Part shown: one piece after another, positions 52,597 to 62,531 of the stretch
Layout of the letters: every line of letters starts with the position of its first letter
How positions within the stretch are numbered: the first letter of the stretch is position 1
Source of the DNA: Naumovozyma dairenensis CBS 421
Lineage: Eukaryota; Ascomycota; Saccharomycetes; Saccharomycetales; Saccharomycetaceae
Assembly (NCBI RefSeq): GCF_000227115.2
Contig: NC_016481.1
Coordinates: forward strand, 595,041-659,040
Length of the DNA: 64,000 nt
Reading direction: 5' to 3'
Notes under the pieces: generated by a model
The model's database searches: none
The model's input: the letters and a program-made list of their open reading frames with translations, nothing else
What the model was told of the DNA's origin: nothing
Program-made: the position numbers and the translations under genes

Positions 52597-54012
52597 TTAA
52601 AGTTCAATTGTTACAACTTCAGATTCCAAGTTATTTAAATCAAGTAAAATCACCGAACCTGTCTTACTAAATTCAGGCACAGAAATAATCTTAACGTTAA
52701 CGCCGTCATTCAATGTGAGGTCCCTAGTACCATACTCAGGTTGATTAGCAACTATATACACATGTGGCCATTCTTTTAATACGAAAGGGTCTTCTTCTTT
52801 AAATGGATAACACCATACAGTGTCTGGTGCTGTCGGAGCAATGTTTTGCCACTTCATTGTACATTCCATCAAGTCTAATCTATGTTCAATATCCTCTTTT
52901 GGAGTCTCGTCTAACGAATTATTCTTCATCGGTATAACATATTTATGGATATCGTTGACACTTTGCCCCGAAACTGTCAATAAATCAACATCGTTTATAT
53001 TGAATTGATAAGGATTTGTGACCAAATTTAAAAGCTTATTATTAACCTTGTCAAAATATGGTCTTAATGCCTCACTGAACAATGCTTTGTTAAACGGTTG
53101 TTGAGGCAATGCTCTAGCACTTGGATCTTTAACACCTGGCATTAAATCGATCGAAATACTCTGAAGTGAATTTCCTAGAAATTTCCCAAACTCTGCAAGA
53201 CTGTTAGCCAGATCTCCCGGCGTTTCTTCTCTGGCATTAAAATCTACAGAATTTCCACATATAATCAGCTTCCCAATCTTGGAAACTCTCTCATCGTTCG
53301 AATCCAACCTCCCCATCAAATATTCCTGCAATAATTGCAACCTTAATGCATGTCCTGGAGACTTTGAATTAATATTTATACCTGAAACTAAGGCGACTGA
53401 TCCCTTATCTTTTCTATTTTTATCTAATAAAAGAGGTTTCTGAGGTAAAGCTGCCGGATAACATATGTCTAAAACTTGGAATGTTCCTGCATCAGCTTCC
53501 ATACCTAATATACCTATTACGGTACCTGTAATAAACGGAGTTGACCTAATATAATCTCCGACTAGTAACACCCTACCACTTTCATCTTCTAACATGATTT
53601 CATCGCTTCCTTCTAAATCAGTGTAACTTTTCACTATATCTGGAGCTCCATAGGTATCATTTGTCACTTCTTCTAAAATATTTGGCTTATATTTCATTTC
53701 ACAATAAATTGTACCAATACACCAACATGGTTCATTTCCTTGGATATCTAAAACTTTCTCCTTTTTAATAACAGATCTTCCTTTCAACTTAAACCCATTA
53801 TCCCATCTCTTGACACATTCTTTTGTAACTCTTTCTTTGAAAGTATCCAGACGATATTTATAAATATGATAGAATTGAGAGTTATAATCTCTACCTTTGT
53901 AACTTAATAAGAAGGGATTGTTGGTATCATATTTTTGATTTAATATGACTCTATCAATTGCTTCTTTATCGTCACCTCTGTTCTCATTAAATTTCTCCAA
54001 TAATTCGTCCAT
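52597..54012 (-). CDS. POL31: DNA polymerase delta/zeta accessory subunit Pol31
   Basis: Second subunit (B-subunit) bridging Pol3 and Pol32, also in polymerase zeta. An N-terminal OB region (about 35-180: FYHIYKYRLDTFKERV, CWCIGTIYCEMKYKPNILEEV, LVGDYIRSTPFITGTVIGILG) is followed by the inactive calcineurin-like phosphodiesterase domain (about 200-440: KIGKLIICGNSVDF, SISIDLMPGVKDPSARALPQQP, PHVYIVANQPEYGTR). Length 471 versus 487. Divergent from the LSO gene, as YJR006W is from YJR005C-A. An MCB-like ACGCGA lies about 230 bp upstream (54239-54244). Confidence 0.97.
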   Translation of the reverse strand: MDELLEKFNENRGDDKEAIDRVILNQKYDTNNPFLLSYKGRDYNSQFYHIYKYRLDTFKERVTKECVKRWDNGFKLKGRSVIKKEKVLDIQGNEPCWCIGTIYCEMKYKPNILEEVTNDTYGAPDIVKSYTDLEGSDEIMLEDESGRVLLVGDYIRSTPFITGTVIGILGMEADAGTFQVLDICYPAALPQKPLLLDKNRKDKGSVALVSGININSKSPGHALRLQLLQEYLMGRLDSNDERVSKIGKLIICGNSVDFNAREETPGDLANSLAEFGKFLGNSLQSISIDLMPGVKDPSARALPQQPFNKALFSEALRPYFDKVNNKLLNLVTNPYQFNINDVDLLTVSGQSVNDIHKYVIPMKNNSLDETPKEDIEHRLDLMECTMKWQNIAPTAPDTVWCYPFKEEDPFVLKEWPHVYIVANQPEYGTRDLTLNDGVNVKIISVPEFSKTGSVILLDLNNLESEVVTIEL

Positions 54013-54951
54013 TATATCCTTGATATTCGAAAAGCTAAAAAGTTTTGAGCATATATTATTTCGACTCCAATAAAGAGTGGTAAGTTCCCAAGATTCTTTT
54101 GAGCTTGGTCTTAAGACGGTACTATTACCTTGCCTTTTTACATGGATTTTTGATGATTATTTCAAACTTCAGAGTCTGATATTCCATTAATAAGGTGTCT
54201 GGGTTCGTCCTCTGAAATTTTTTTGGTGTCACTTCTTTACGCGACATAAAGGATGTGAATATATTATTATTAATTACGTACGTATAAAGAAGGTGTCTCG
54301 GAGATTAGCATTCAGAGATCACTGATAAAATATTCTGGAGAAATGTTATATGGAACCCTAATGTAGCTATCAATCTGAATGTAATATTTTAGTCCTTCAT
54401 GAAAACCCTTAAGCACGAAGAGGATAATTATACATAAAGTACGTTGTAGCTCTATTTCCTTTAATTAGTCAGCGTGGTGAAAACAATCAGGCTGAACAAC
54501 AAGGGGAATCCTAACCCTCCAGAGTTGAATATTACACATTCGGTTTATGTTAAATATAGTCCAATTAATAAGTTGCCGTAGGCTTCAAGTAGCGTTACAT
54601 TTGGTTATACCTAAAAAGTACGTAGGTTTCAGATCGTTGCCTATTTTAACCTTTTTTCCCCGACAGAGATGCATAAAATAACCCTGCACCCTTTTAATTC
54701 AACGACGTTCTATAACAATAGAGAACAGAAAAGACACCCAGAAACGCCTTACCTGATTGTTATTGTTTATTGATTTATCAGCATGTATTAAATATGAACT
54801 TATATAAAGGCAAGTTGCTTTTAGTGACAAAACACAGCTTAGAACTAGTTTTGCTTATTTTTTCTATCAATTTATACAGATTTAAAATTTTATAGGAAGC
54901 GGACCAACTAGGCATAAATAAATTAACAAGTTATATACAGATCAAGGCAAA
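54013..54951. promoter_or_regulatory. POL31/LSO1 divergent spacer with MCB-like and Rap1-like motifs
   Basis: 939 bp without a gene. ACGCGA (54239-54244) could serve POL31. GGTGTCTGGGTT (54194-54205) and GACACCCAGAAA (54733-54744) resemble Rap1/telomere-type sequence in opposite orientations, the second about 210 bp before LSO1. A GTACGTAC palindrome lies near 54277. Confidence 0.45.
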
Positions 54952-55238
54952 ATGCATAAATCAGGTAAAAGATATTCGGAAACCGCTGCAAAGGTTGCTG
55001 CTGGTAGAGCCAGAAAGAGAAAGCAAGCCTATGAAAAGGAAAGAGCTGAAAGGGAAAAGGCTGCAGAGGAAGAAGCTAAGAAATGGGAACAAGGTGCTCG
55101 TGAACCAAATCAAAAGAAGCTATTAGAAGACAAAAAAAGCAAGAGAAGTTAAGAGCGAAGAAAGAACGTGCAGAACTCTTAGCTGCTGAAGAAGAAGCTA
55201 TCGGGAAAGGTGGTAAAGGAATTAGGAAACAACACTAA
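54952..55238 (+). CDS. LSO1: Lso1/Lso2-type ribosome-associated protein, frameshifted at an A7 run
   Basis: Small, charged, helical CCDC124-family protein; S. cerevisiae Lso2 binds the A site and GTPase centre of idle ribosomes during recovery from starvation. Frame 1 (54952-55152) gives MHKSGKRYSETAAKVAAGRA and KWEQGAREPNQKKLLEDKK, then an early stop. The family C-terminus (LRAKKERAELLAAEEE, GKGGKG, RKQH) continues in the -1 frame to the stop at 55236-55238. The switch point is the A7 run at 55132-55138 (GAC-A7-GC), where one missing A would restore about 96 codons, close to the 92-93 of S. cerevisiae. Position beside POL31 favours LSO1; the family members are similar enough that LSO2 cannot be excluded by sequence. 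Confidence 0.85.
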
Positions 55239-55535
55239 AGAACGTTCCAATGTTAGTCAAATCAGGAAACAAAGGAACGGATCACGTGGGGGCCAAAATG
55301 GTGGACCTCTATCGCATCCAGAATATGTCATGGTCAGTAGATTGTGGAATGTAAAACTAATGCGTTAAAATTTTTTCTTTCTTTTTGATTAAATGATTAT
55401 TTCAAATCTAATTTGACCATGACTCACTGGCAAAAACAATAATATATATATGTATATTTATATCTTACCAACGTTCTAAATTGAATATATAATTGTTGAA
55501 TAGGAATAATTTTTTCTGCCTACCTATTTTTGTAT

Positions 55536-56561
55536 TTATAAATCCGAACTGTTATCAGCAGTGATGGTATTGGTAGTATCATCGTCGGAAGCAGATGCAG
55601 TAACCGTATCTATATTGCGTGTTCGTACTAAACGAATCGGCATATCGATCTCTTCAAGAATTCTATTGAATCTATCAATATTTACGGAATCATTTACATT
55701 CTGGTTCGATTTCTTTTTCGTATTGGGGTCACATTCAAATTTCTTCCACTTCAAATAAGCTACAACTCTAACACTTTTCCTAAGTTCTGAAAGGAATTCA
55801 TCCCAATTATATGACACAGGGAAATAATGTAATTGGTAAGAATAGAATCCATCTTTAGATACACCAATTTTTGTCCTTCCTTTATCATCCAGCCATTTGT
55901 AATCTTTCAATTCAACGGTTTTTTCAGATGTCAAAGCTCTTTTCATAGCTATTTGTTCATCGACAGCTATATGTCCATAGAGGGCACACCATTCCATCTG
56001 AAACTCATCTCTCAAAATACGACGACTATTCCTTCTCCAAAATGAATAGTTCCTCGGATATTGTTTCCTTGAATCTGAATATATTCTAGATATTAACGCA
56101 AGATCTTCCTGTTTAATATTATTCTGAAGCAATTTGCCGTTGAAAATAGCAGGAGGTTTCTTCGTAGGAGTAACAGAGACAGCAGGTTTACTCTTTCGGA
56201 AAAGAGACAGGAAATGGCTAGGTGGATAGTAGTTTAATGTGAAATATTTACATTTATAATATGTATAGCTTTTAGAGCCACGGACAAAAGAATTCTCAAT
56301 TTCTTTTACAAGTCCCTTTAGTTGAGAATGTGGTTTCAAAGAAGATGCCAAATCAACATTCCCAAATGGCTGAATAAAAGTGTTCCCTATTTTATGTAAA
56401 GCTCCGACTCTCTGCGCTCTTCGAGGAGATACAGCTCTTGTGAAATCCGTTACAGGTAATATTTGTACTTCATGCTTTCCAATGTCGAGGAATTTCAATT
56501 CCAAATGCAGTAAGGGTCTGCTGCTGTTCATTCGTAATGGCTGTGATCTTTGGCCTGTCAA
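55536..56561 (-). CDS. PET130: Probable Pet130, mitochondrial function
   Basis: Poorly characterised protein required for respiratory growth in S. cerevisiae. The 341 residues (PET130 has 347) are basic in the first two thirds, with an Arg-rich N-terminus (SRPLLHLELKF, SPRRAQRVGALHKIG) that could act in mitochondrial import. Conserved-looking blocks are RKQYPRNYSFWRRNSRRILRD, EWCALYGHIAVDEQIAMKRAL and DEFLSELRKSVRVVAYLKWKKFECDP; the tail is Asp/Thr/Ser-rich. No membrane helix. The name rests mainly on length and on the order PET130-BBC1-MPS3-TPH3 (YJL023C-YJL020C-YJL019W-YJL016W), which matches with strands. Confidence 0.7.
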   Translation of the reverse strand: MTGQRSQPLRMNSSRPLLHLELKFLDIGKHEVQILPVTDFTRAVSPRRAQRVGALHKIGNTFIQPFGNVDLASSLKPHSQLKGLVKEIENSFVRGSKSYTYYKCKYFTLNYYPPSHFLSLFRKSKPAVSVTPTKKPPAIFNGKLLQNNIKQEDLALISRIYSDSRKQYPRNYSFWRRNSRRILRDEFQMEWCALYGHIAVDEQIAMKRALTSEKTVELKDYKWLDDKGRTKIGVSKDGFYSYQLHYFPVSYNWDEFLSELRKSVRVVAYLKWKKFECDPNTKKKSNQNVNDSVNIDRFNRILEEIDMPIRLVRTRNIDTVTASASDDDTTNTITADNSSDL

Positions 56562-56683
56562 TCGGTTGTTTAAGCTAAAAAAGACTTTACATAAGCCGGC
56601 TTAAATAACTTCTTAGTTCATGAAATTTTTATTTAAACTTTATCGCCTATATAAAAATATTTACGTCATACATTCATATCTAT

Positions 56684-59617
56684 TTACCATCCTATATATT
56701 TTCTTGGTACGGCTCTGAAAACCTTTAGTTTACCTGATTTCATATGATCAACCTTGTAACTAGCCTGTACGATTTTACCGGCATGTTCCTCGATAACTCT
56801 GAATTTACCTTTAGTAAAATCATATTCTGTGATTATAGATGAATGGGGAACATCCATACCAACAGAGATGACATCTTTCATTCCTAATTTATTATGGCTT
56901 TCAAATCGACCCTTTCTAACCACAAGAATGTCACCTGATCTTATTTTCTTTAATAAATTACCATCAATGGAGGTAGAACCATCTGCTTTATAATCAAGAA
57001 TTGAAACACCGAAGGTCCTCGATGCGATAGGGGGAAGAATGCCACTTTCCTTTGCAATATCTCTAAAGATTAAACTGACAAATTTGCCCGACATTCCTTG
57101 GGTTTGCGATCCTATCTTTGAATGCGCCTTTTGTGCAATGATACCATTGAATCTTTTAGAAAAGTTCTCTAAATCGGCATCTGTAATATTGGAATTAGTA
57201 CTTTCTTTAAAATTTTGTTGACATATGACCGATTCATGCGGTGAGCTCTTATTGAATATTAAAGAAATTTGTAATTGCGAATAATCTTCAAATAAAATAT
57301 AATAGTCTCTGACTATCCATGTTTCATTAGATCTCTTATGTATAACATTGTCATCAATTTCAAAGATGTGTTTGTATTTCAAATCTGGAGGAGCTTGTTT
57401 CTCATACCACCATGTGGCTTGTGCGTCAAACGGAATCTCCATATTTGAGGAAGATCCCTTAAATTCTGTAGCTGTAGTTGTCGACCTTCTCATAATACTG
57501 GGAAAGGGTTCAGTTTGTGTTTCTATAGTGTGAATCGACTTATTTTGTTCATTGTCTTTATGAGTGCCAATCGATGATGTGTTTACATCATGACGTGGCT
57601 CAGCTGCAGGTACTGATGGGATTGGTGGTGGTGGAGGCATTGCTTTTGAAGTAGATGGAGGAAGAGGTGGAGGCGGAATAGAAATATCTGGTGGAGTTGA
57701 AAACTTATCTGTAACATCGTCAGCATCTTCTACCGGTAGAGGAAAAGCTGTCGAGTAACGATTCGTGAATTCAGGGAGAGAAGGTGGAGGTGGTGGAGCT
57801 CTTGGCAACGGAGGCTGTGCTACCTCATCACCTTGCTGCGCACCTAATAATGGCGGAAATGGGGCAGATGGGATCGGAGGTACATGTGGTGTTTCAACAG
57901 ATAGAGAAGGCAAAGTAGAGGCATGGGGTTGAATAATGTTAGCCATGATACTTTGGTCCTCATAATTCCGGACTGGAAGAGGTGGGATAGCCATAGTATC
58001 GTCTCGTTCTTCATCGATAGAAGTTTTGCGAGGAGGAGGTGGAGCTGAGGGAGGCATGTCTACTGTGGTATCGATTTCTTCTTCAGGAATACTACGCGTT
58101 GGATCCAGTGTTTTTTGCGGATGAGGTAGAATTGGAACATCGGGTGAAGCCGGGTTAAATCTGGACTTTGAGTCAGGCAAATCTGTGTGGCTCTCGGTCA
58201 ATTTGTGGTCCGAGGCTTCTACTTCTTTCTTAGCATTTAACACATGAGGTTCTTCCTTTGGAATGTTAGGATTCGGGATTGTTGATTCAGTATCATAGAA
58301 ATCTCCCTCATTTTCTTCTGCTTCAATGCTTTTCGTTGCTGAAGAAATTGACGATGGTTTTACGAATTTGTGGTAGGCATGGGATTTAGCAGTTTCCTCT
58401 TCCAGTGAAACTGTGGGATCTGATTTTTTTTTGTCCGATTCTCCTTCCTCAGGGACAGGAGGACTTTCTATTTCTTCATTTTTCTCGTCAGTTAATTTTT
58501 GGTTCAAAAAAGAAAGGGCATTTGGATCTGCGAAAGGCATAATTGGGATGGCTTGTGGTAAATTTTCTCTTTCTGATTCTGATGCCTCATTAATTTTAGG
58601 TTCTTTTTTCTTTTTCTTTTTTGTCCCAGTAGTATCACCTGCAGCTGCCGCTGGCGCACCAAACGGGTTGAATCCGACAGCGGTACCGAATCTACCAGCA
58701 CCTGATAGCTTAGCCATTCTGTCTCTCAAAGCAGTTCGACGTGTTTCTTCGGTGTCTTCTTCTTCACTTTCTTCGTCATTTTCATCTGCCGAACTGCTAT
58801 TTTCGTGGGCATTATCATTTTGAGCTTCTTGCTCTCTATTTTCTTGATTAATTGAGAGACTTTCTACGTTTGTCTTCTTGATACTGATAGAGTCATGGTC
58901 AACTTCATCTTCTCTCTTTCCTTCACTATCATTTAAAAGTTCGTCAATCTCATTACTTTCTTGAATAGGTTCATTTATGCTCTCATGAGCAGATGCATGA
59001 TCAATAGAGTGATTTTCCTCCATGCTTGAGAACACCTCTGCAGACTGTCTACGTTGTGCTTTCTCATGATGATGATGCTGCTGTTGTTTGGCTTTTTCTT
59101 CATCCTGTTGAGCTTGTAGCCTCTGTTGTTCTTGTAACAAAGCAATTCTTTCTTTCAAGCTCATCTTTGGTAAATCTTCTTCAGCGTGGTCTTGTTTAAC
59201 GATCGGATGTTCCTCGTTGTTAGTTGGAACAAATTCCTTGGGTAAGGATGGCTTCCTAGCCAATTTGTTCTTTACTGGAGATTGGTCGTTAGAAACAGTA
59301 TGTGGGACAGGCGGAATGTCAGTAATAACATCTTCTTGAGGAAGAGATTTGGACAACACATGTTCAGGTTCTACAGGTTGCACAGTTGGTAGTTGTTTTT
59401 GGGTAGGTTCTTTTTCCAAAGCTACTGCAACGAAACTTTTGGGAAAAATACCTTCCAATACATGAGTTCCATCATTATACTCACCATAATACCATTCGTC
59501 GTCTTCGATGGAAGTGACCGTGATAACTTGGTCTTTTTCAAAATTCAGATCATCCTCATATCCTGATTGATAAGGGAACTGGGCTACAACTTTAAAAGGT
59601 GGTGCTGGCTCACTCAT
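56684..59617 (-). CDS. BBC1: Actin-patch SH3 protein Bbc1
   Basis: Endocytic patch protein that inhibits Las17/WASP-stimulated Arp2/3 activity and binds type I myosins. The N-terminal SH3 domain (about 7-66) has [29 protein letters not shown] and GIFPKSFV. A long disordered, acidic and Pro-rich middle follows (70-690), with clusters such as [19 protein letters not shown] that can bind profilin or SH3 partners. A conserved C-terminal domain closes the protein (about 720-977: [23 protein letters not shown] to RKYIGW). Length 977 versus 1157, the middle region being shorter. Confidence 0.95.
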   Translation of the reverse strand: MSEPAPPFKVVAQFPYQSGYEDDLNFEKDQVITVTSIEDDEWYYGEYNDGTHVLEGIFPKSFVAVALEKEPTQKQLPTVQPVEPEHVLSKSLPQEDVITDIPPVPHTVSNDQSPVKNKLARKPSLPKEFVPTNNEEHPIVKQDHAEEDLPKMSLKERIALLQEQQRLQAQQDEEKAKQQQHHHHEKAQRRQSAEVFSSMEENHSIDHASAHESINEPIQESNEIDELLNDSEGKREDEVDHDSISIKKTNVESLSINQENREQEAQNDNAHENSSSADENDEESEEEDTEETRRTALRDRMAKLSGAGRFGTAVGFNPFGAPAAAAGDTTGTKKKKKKEPKINEASESERENLPQAIPIMPFADPNALSFLNQKLTDEKNEEIESPPVPEEGESDKKKSDPTVSLEEETAKSHAYHKFVKPSSISSATKSIEAEENEGDFYDTESTIPNPNIPKEEPHVLNAKKEVEASDHKLTESHTDLPDSKSRFNPASPDVPILPHPQKTLDPTRSIPEEEIDTTVDMPPSAPPPPRKTSIDEERDDTMAIPPLPVRNYEDQSIMANIIQPHASTLPSLSVETPHVPPIPSAPFPPLLGAQQGDEVAQPPLPRAPPPPPSLPEFTNRYSTAFPLPVEDADDVTDKFSTPPDISIPPPPLPPSTSKAMPPPPPIPSVPAAEPRHDVNTSSIGTHKDNEQNKSIHTIETQTEPFPSIMRRSTTTATEFKGSSSNMEIPFDAQATWWYEKQAPPDLKYKHIFEIDDNVIHKRSNETWIVRDYYILFEDYSQLQISLIFNKSSPHESVICQQNFKESTNSNITDADLENFSKRFNGIIAQKAHSKIGSQTQGMSGKFVSLIFRDIAKESGILPPIASRTFGVSILDYKADGSTSIDGNLLKKIRSGDILVVRKGRFESHNKLGMKDVISVGMDVPHSSIITEYDFTKGKFRVIEEHAGKIVQASYKVDHMKSGKLKVFRAVPRKYIGW

Positions 59618-59842
59618 TATGTACTTGCAATTTGTAAAGTCCCTTGCTGTGAGAATTTAGCAACTATGTTCTGTTTTTGCAACGTTTGTGATGCAGTTTA
59701 TAAGAAGTTAATAACTCTTATCTTCTCGATCTTTGCAAAAGCAATATTATACATTATTATCCCCCTTTTCTGTTTAGGGTTAGAGGAAACCCTGTTTACC
59801 AAAGCCCTAATAGTTTTTATGTCATCGAGCTACCAAACCCTG

Positions 59843-59848
59843 ACGCGT
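59843..59848. promoter_or_regulatory. MCB element in the BBC1/MPS3 divergent promoter
   Basis: ACGCGT, the MBF core, 219 bp before MPS3 and 226 bp from BBC1 in a 449-bp spacer. G1/S expression of MPS3 (spindle pole duplication) would fit. No gene is seen in the spacer. Confidence 0.5.
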
Positions 59849-60066
59849 AAATTATTATCAGTACTAATAACGATAACAAAAGACTAATGCATTACCTAGT
59901 ATTGACAGGTTAGTAAACATAGCTATCTCTCCTAGCGCACATAACAAAGCTACCACCACACCCCAACCTTGTGTCTAGTGTTATTCCACTACTTTCAAGT
60001 TACATTGAGTTCTCTTCCAGACAGTAAGTTCTTTGAACTTTAAGGTTTAGGAGCAGCAAATACTGA

Positions 60067-61956
60067 GTGATGGCGCACAGAGAAAGCTCATATATTGGTG
60101 TACCAGATGATGATGGCATGTCTGGAGAATATGACCATACACCTTATTTAATAGGTATTACTGCATCTCCTTTGCGAAACAAATATAGAGATATGTTGAT
60201 GCAGAAAGTAGAGCAGTTTGACGGTATCGATTCGCAGAATAAAGAAAACAAGAATGCTACGGATGATGCTGGCAATTCTAGCTATGATGAGTGGATAAAC
60301 TTCGAACCTTCCTTTCAAAAACAGCGGTCTTTTTCTGGTGAGAGCTCAGAAGAGGAATTTACAATTAACTCTAGCTTGGGCGACGTAATCTATACTGATG
60401 ATGACGATGCCGATGACTTTACGGATAACGAAGAGGAACCTCAAGAAGAACCTGTTTACTCTGAAGGATCAAATTACTATTATGATGGAAACGAAAACGA
60501 AGATTTTGCTGAAGATCCGATGCTGACCCATTTAACATCTATACTTTCTCATCTTGCTAGGGTGAGTACACTAAAAAAGATACTAAGCGCTAAGTTTCTT
60601 TTAATGATAGCGATAACTATGGCAGTTGCTTCGGGAATTTTATTTAATCATCCCAACCGATCGAACTTAGATTCCACAACAGTGAATGCTCAACGCTTCA
60701 AAAATGAAAACAATTCGGCACTAATGCTCCAAAAACAGTTGGATCATATTTCAAGAGAATTATCCCAGAGAAATCAAAATATAAAGCTTGCTATGAACCA
60801 AAGAATTACTATTTTGATTTCACAGCTTGAAAAAAATATAAAGAGTGTTATACCGACTAACGAAAAAAAGATAGCCCAAGATCTAGATATCCTAAATAGA
60901 GACCTCAAATTTATTTCTTCCATAATATCTTCTCGTAAGTTAGAAAATAAGAAGGGAGATCGAAAAAATATGTTACCAAATGAAATAGACATATTAATCA
61001 ATAACAATATTACAGGAAAACAACAATCATCGCTTATAACAGATCCAAAGTTACAAGATTTTGTTGTAAACACACGGTCAGCACTAAAGTCGATTTTCCG
61101 ACTAGAACCAAATATTGATCTGTTGAACATAAGGGCAGTTCTAGATAACTACACTAGCTCAGATGCAATGGATTATGTTACGCGTGAATATATGTCTAAC
61201 ATCGTATCAAAATCATTTTCCAAAACTAAGTCTGATATACTAGATTATTTGAATCTAGAAATTCATTCTCTAAGGGGCAAGCAATGTGACGACGAGACGT
61301 CTATCAAGGCTTTTATTTCACAATTAATTGATTCTTTAACAGTACATGTGGATAATGAATTAGATTATGGTACATTGGAACAAGGTAGTCAGATCTTACC
61401 ATACCTGACATCGAGATCATACAGAAGGTCGCAATATAATAGTAATCCATTAACTGCCTTCCAATCGAATGAACTATTCTATTGCAAATCAGAGCCTTCT
61501 TGTTCAATAGCCATTCGTTTTAAGGAACCAATCTATTTAACTTCATTAAAATATAGCCATGGAAGATTTACAAATAACGTACATGCTTTGAACTCTGCAC
61601 CCAAGATTATCGTAGTTTACATTAAACTCCATACCAAAGATGCAATGATACTGAAAACGTTTGTGGAAAGCGCCTACAAACATAGCAGATCGTCGAATTC
61701 AGAAGGCAATATATTCTATGATAAAGATAAGAGTTATATCAAAATTTCCGAATCTGTTTATGACCTGGCGAATAATAAAATAACTCAAGATCTCTCCCTA
61801 CCCCTATGGTTTACTAATATGAAACTGCCAGTACGATCTATAATATTTGAAGTGCATGAAAATTACGGGCATACTCAGTATACTGCATTTGGGAAGGTAT
61901 CTATCAATGGAATAACTCAAGAAGATCTAAATCTAATGATTGGTGAGAATGATTGA
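60067..61956 (+). CDS. MPS3: SUN-domain nuclear envelope protein Mps3
   Basis: Inner nuclear membrane protein at the half-bridge, needed for spindle pole body duplication, telomere tethering and karyogamy. An acidic nucleoplasmic N-terminus (1-165, TDDDDADDFTDNEEEPQEEP) precedes one membrane span (about 174-194, FLLMIAITMAVASGILF). A coiled-coil lumenal region (about 215-300) and the C-terminal SUN domain (about 434-625: DYGTLEQGSQILPYLTSRSY, CSIAIRFKEPIYLTSLKYSHG, MKLPVRSIIFEVHENYGHTQYTAFGKVSING) follow. Length 629 versus 682. Confidence 0.96.
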   Translation: MMAHRESSYIGVPDDDGMSGEYDHTPYLIGITASPLRNKYRDMLMQKVEQFDGIDSQNKENKNATDDAGNSSYDEWINFEPSFQKQRSFSGESSEEEFTINSSLGDVIYTDDDDADDFTDNEEEPQEEPVYSEGSNYYYDGNENEDFAEDPMLTHLTSILSHLARVSTLKKILSAKFLLMIAITMAVASGILFNHPNRSNLDSTTVNAQRFKNENNSALMLQKQLDHISRELSQRNQNIKLAMNQRITILISQLEKNIKSVIPTNEKKIAQDLDILNRDLKFISSIISSRKLENKKGDRKNMLPNEIDILINNNITGKQQSSLITDPKLQDFVVNTRSALKSIFRLEPNIDLLNIRAVLDNYTSSDAMDYVTREYMSNIVSKSFSKTKSDILDYLNLEIHSLRGKQCDDETSIKAFISQLIDSLTVHVDNELDYGTLEQGSQILPYLTSRSYRRSQYNSNPLTAFQSNELFYCKSEPSCSIAIRFKEPIYLTSLKYSHGRFTNNVHALNSAPKIIVVYIKLHTKDAMILKTFVESAYKHSRSSNSEGNIFYDKDKSYIKISESVYDLANNKITQDLSLPLWFTNMKLPVRSIIFEVHENYGHTQYTAFGKVSINGITQEDLNLMIGEND

Positions 61957-62531
61957 ACAAGAAGCGATTGAAATACACTGGCACACTTTTCTGTCCAACA
62001 TGTAATATTCTTTAAGCGTCTCAATCTCGTATCAACCGATCACAAGAGACACTCCGAATGGGTTTACTCCTAAGCCTTCCGCTCTGTGTGCGCGATTTCC
62101 CTTTTTGGCGGGCCGTTTTCCCTATTCGGGCAAAGCAATCAGACTGCCGTTACGTAATACAGTCCTTTTAACGTGTAAATTACACGTTAGACAGGCCGAA
62201 CATGCGGCCCCTACGTAATTTCTTTGCAGTTGGCAAAATAATGGCTTACGAATTAAAGGTTGGTTGGCTAGTTAGTTAGTCAGTACACGTAGTCTTTAGG
62301 AACGAAGCCAGATCATGGTGCAAAAAATAGTGTCTCCTCACGATATATATACCTCTTCCTTTGTTTCTGCTCCACTAAATCTTATAAGGAATTGCATTGA
62401 TCAATTAGTTCAACTATCCTTCCCAACTCCCCAACTTAAAATTAGAGACCAACGGCATCTAACATATATTGAATTTCGAGAGTCAGCCTCTACCCATATA
62501 CTAGTCATAACCACCAATTGCCTCATCAAAC
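61957..62531. promoter_or_regulatory. TPH3 upstream region with a 21-bp palindrome and two bZIP-type sites
   Basis: 575 bp. A perfect inverted repeat spans 62169-62189 (arms TAACGTGTAA and TTACACGTTA around one A). It is flanked by TTACGTAA (62150-62157) and TACGTAAT (62212-62219), which resemble Sko1/Yap-type sites. A 77-codon frame (62315-62548) starts here and overlaps the TPH3 start by 17 bp in another frame; it may be a uORF or chance. Confidence 0.5.
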
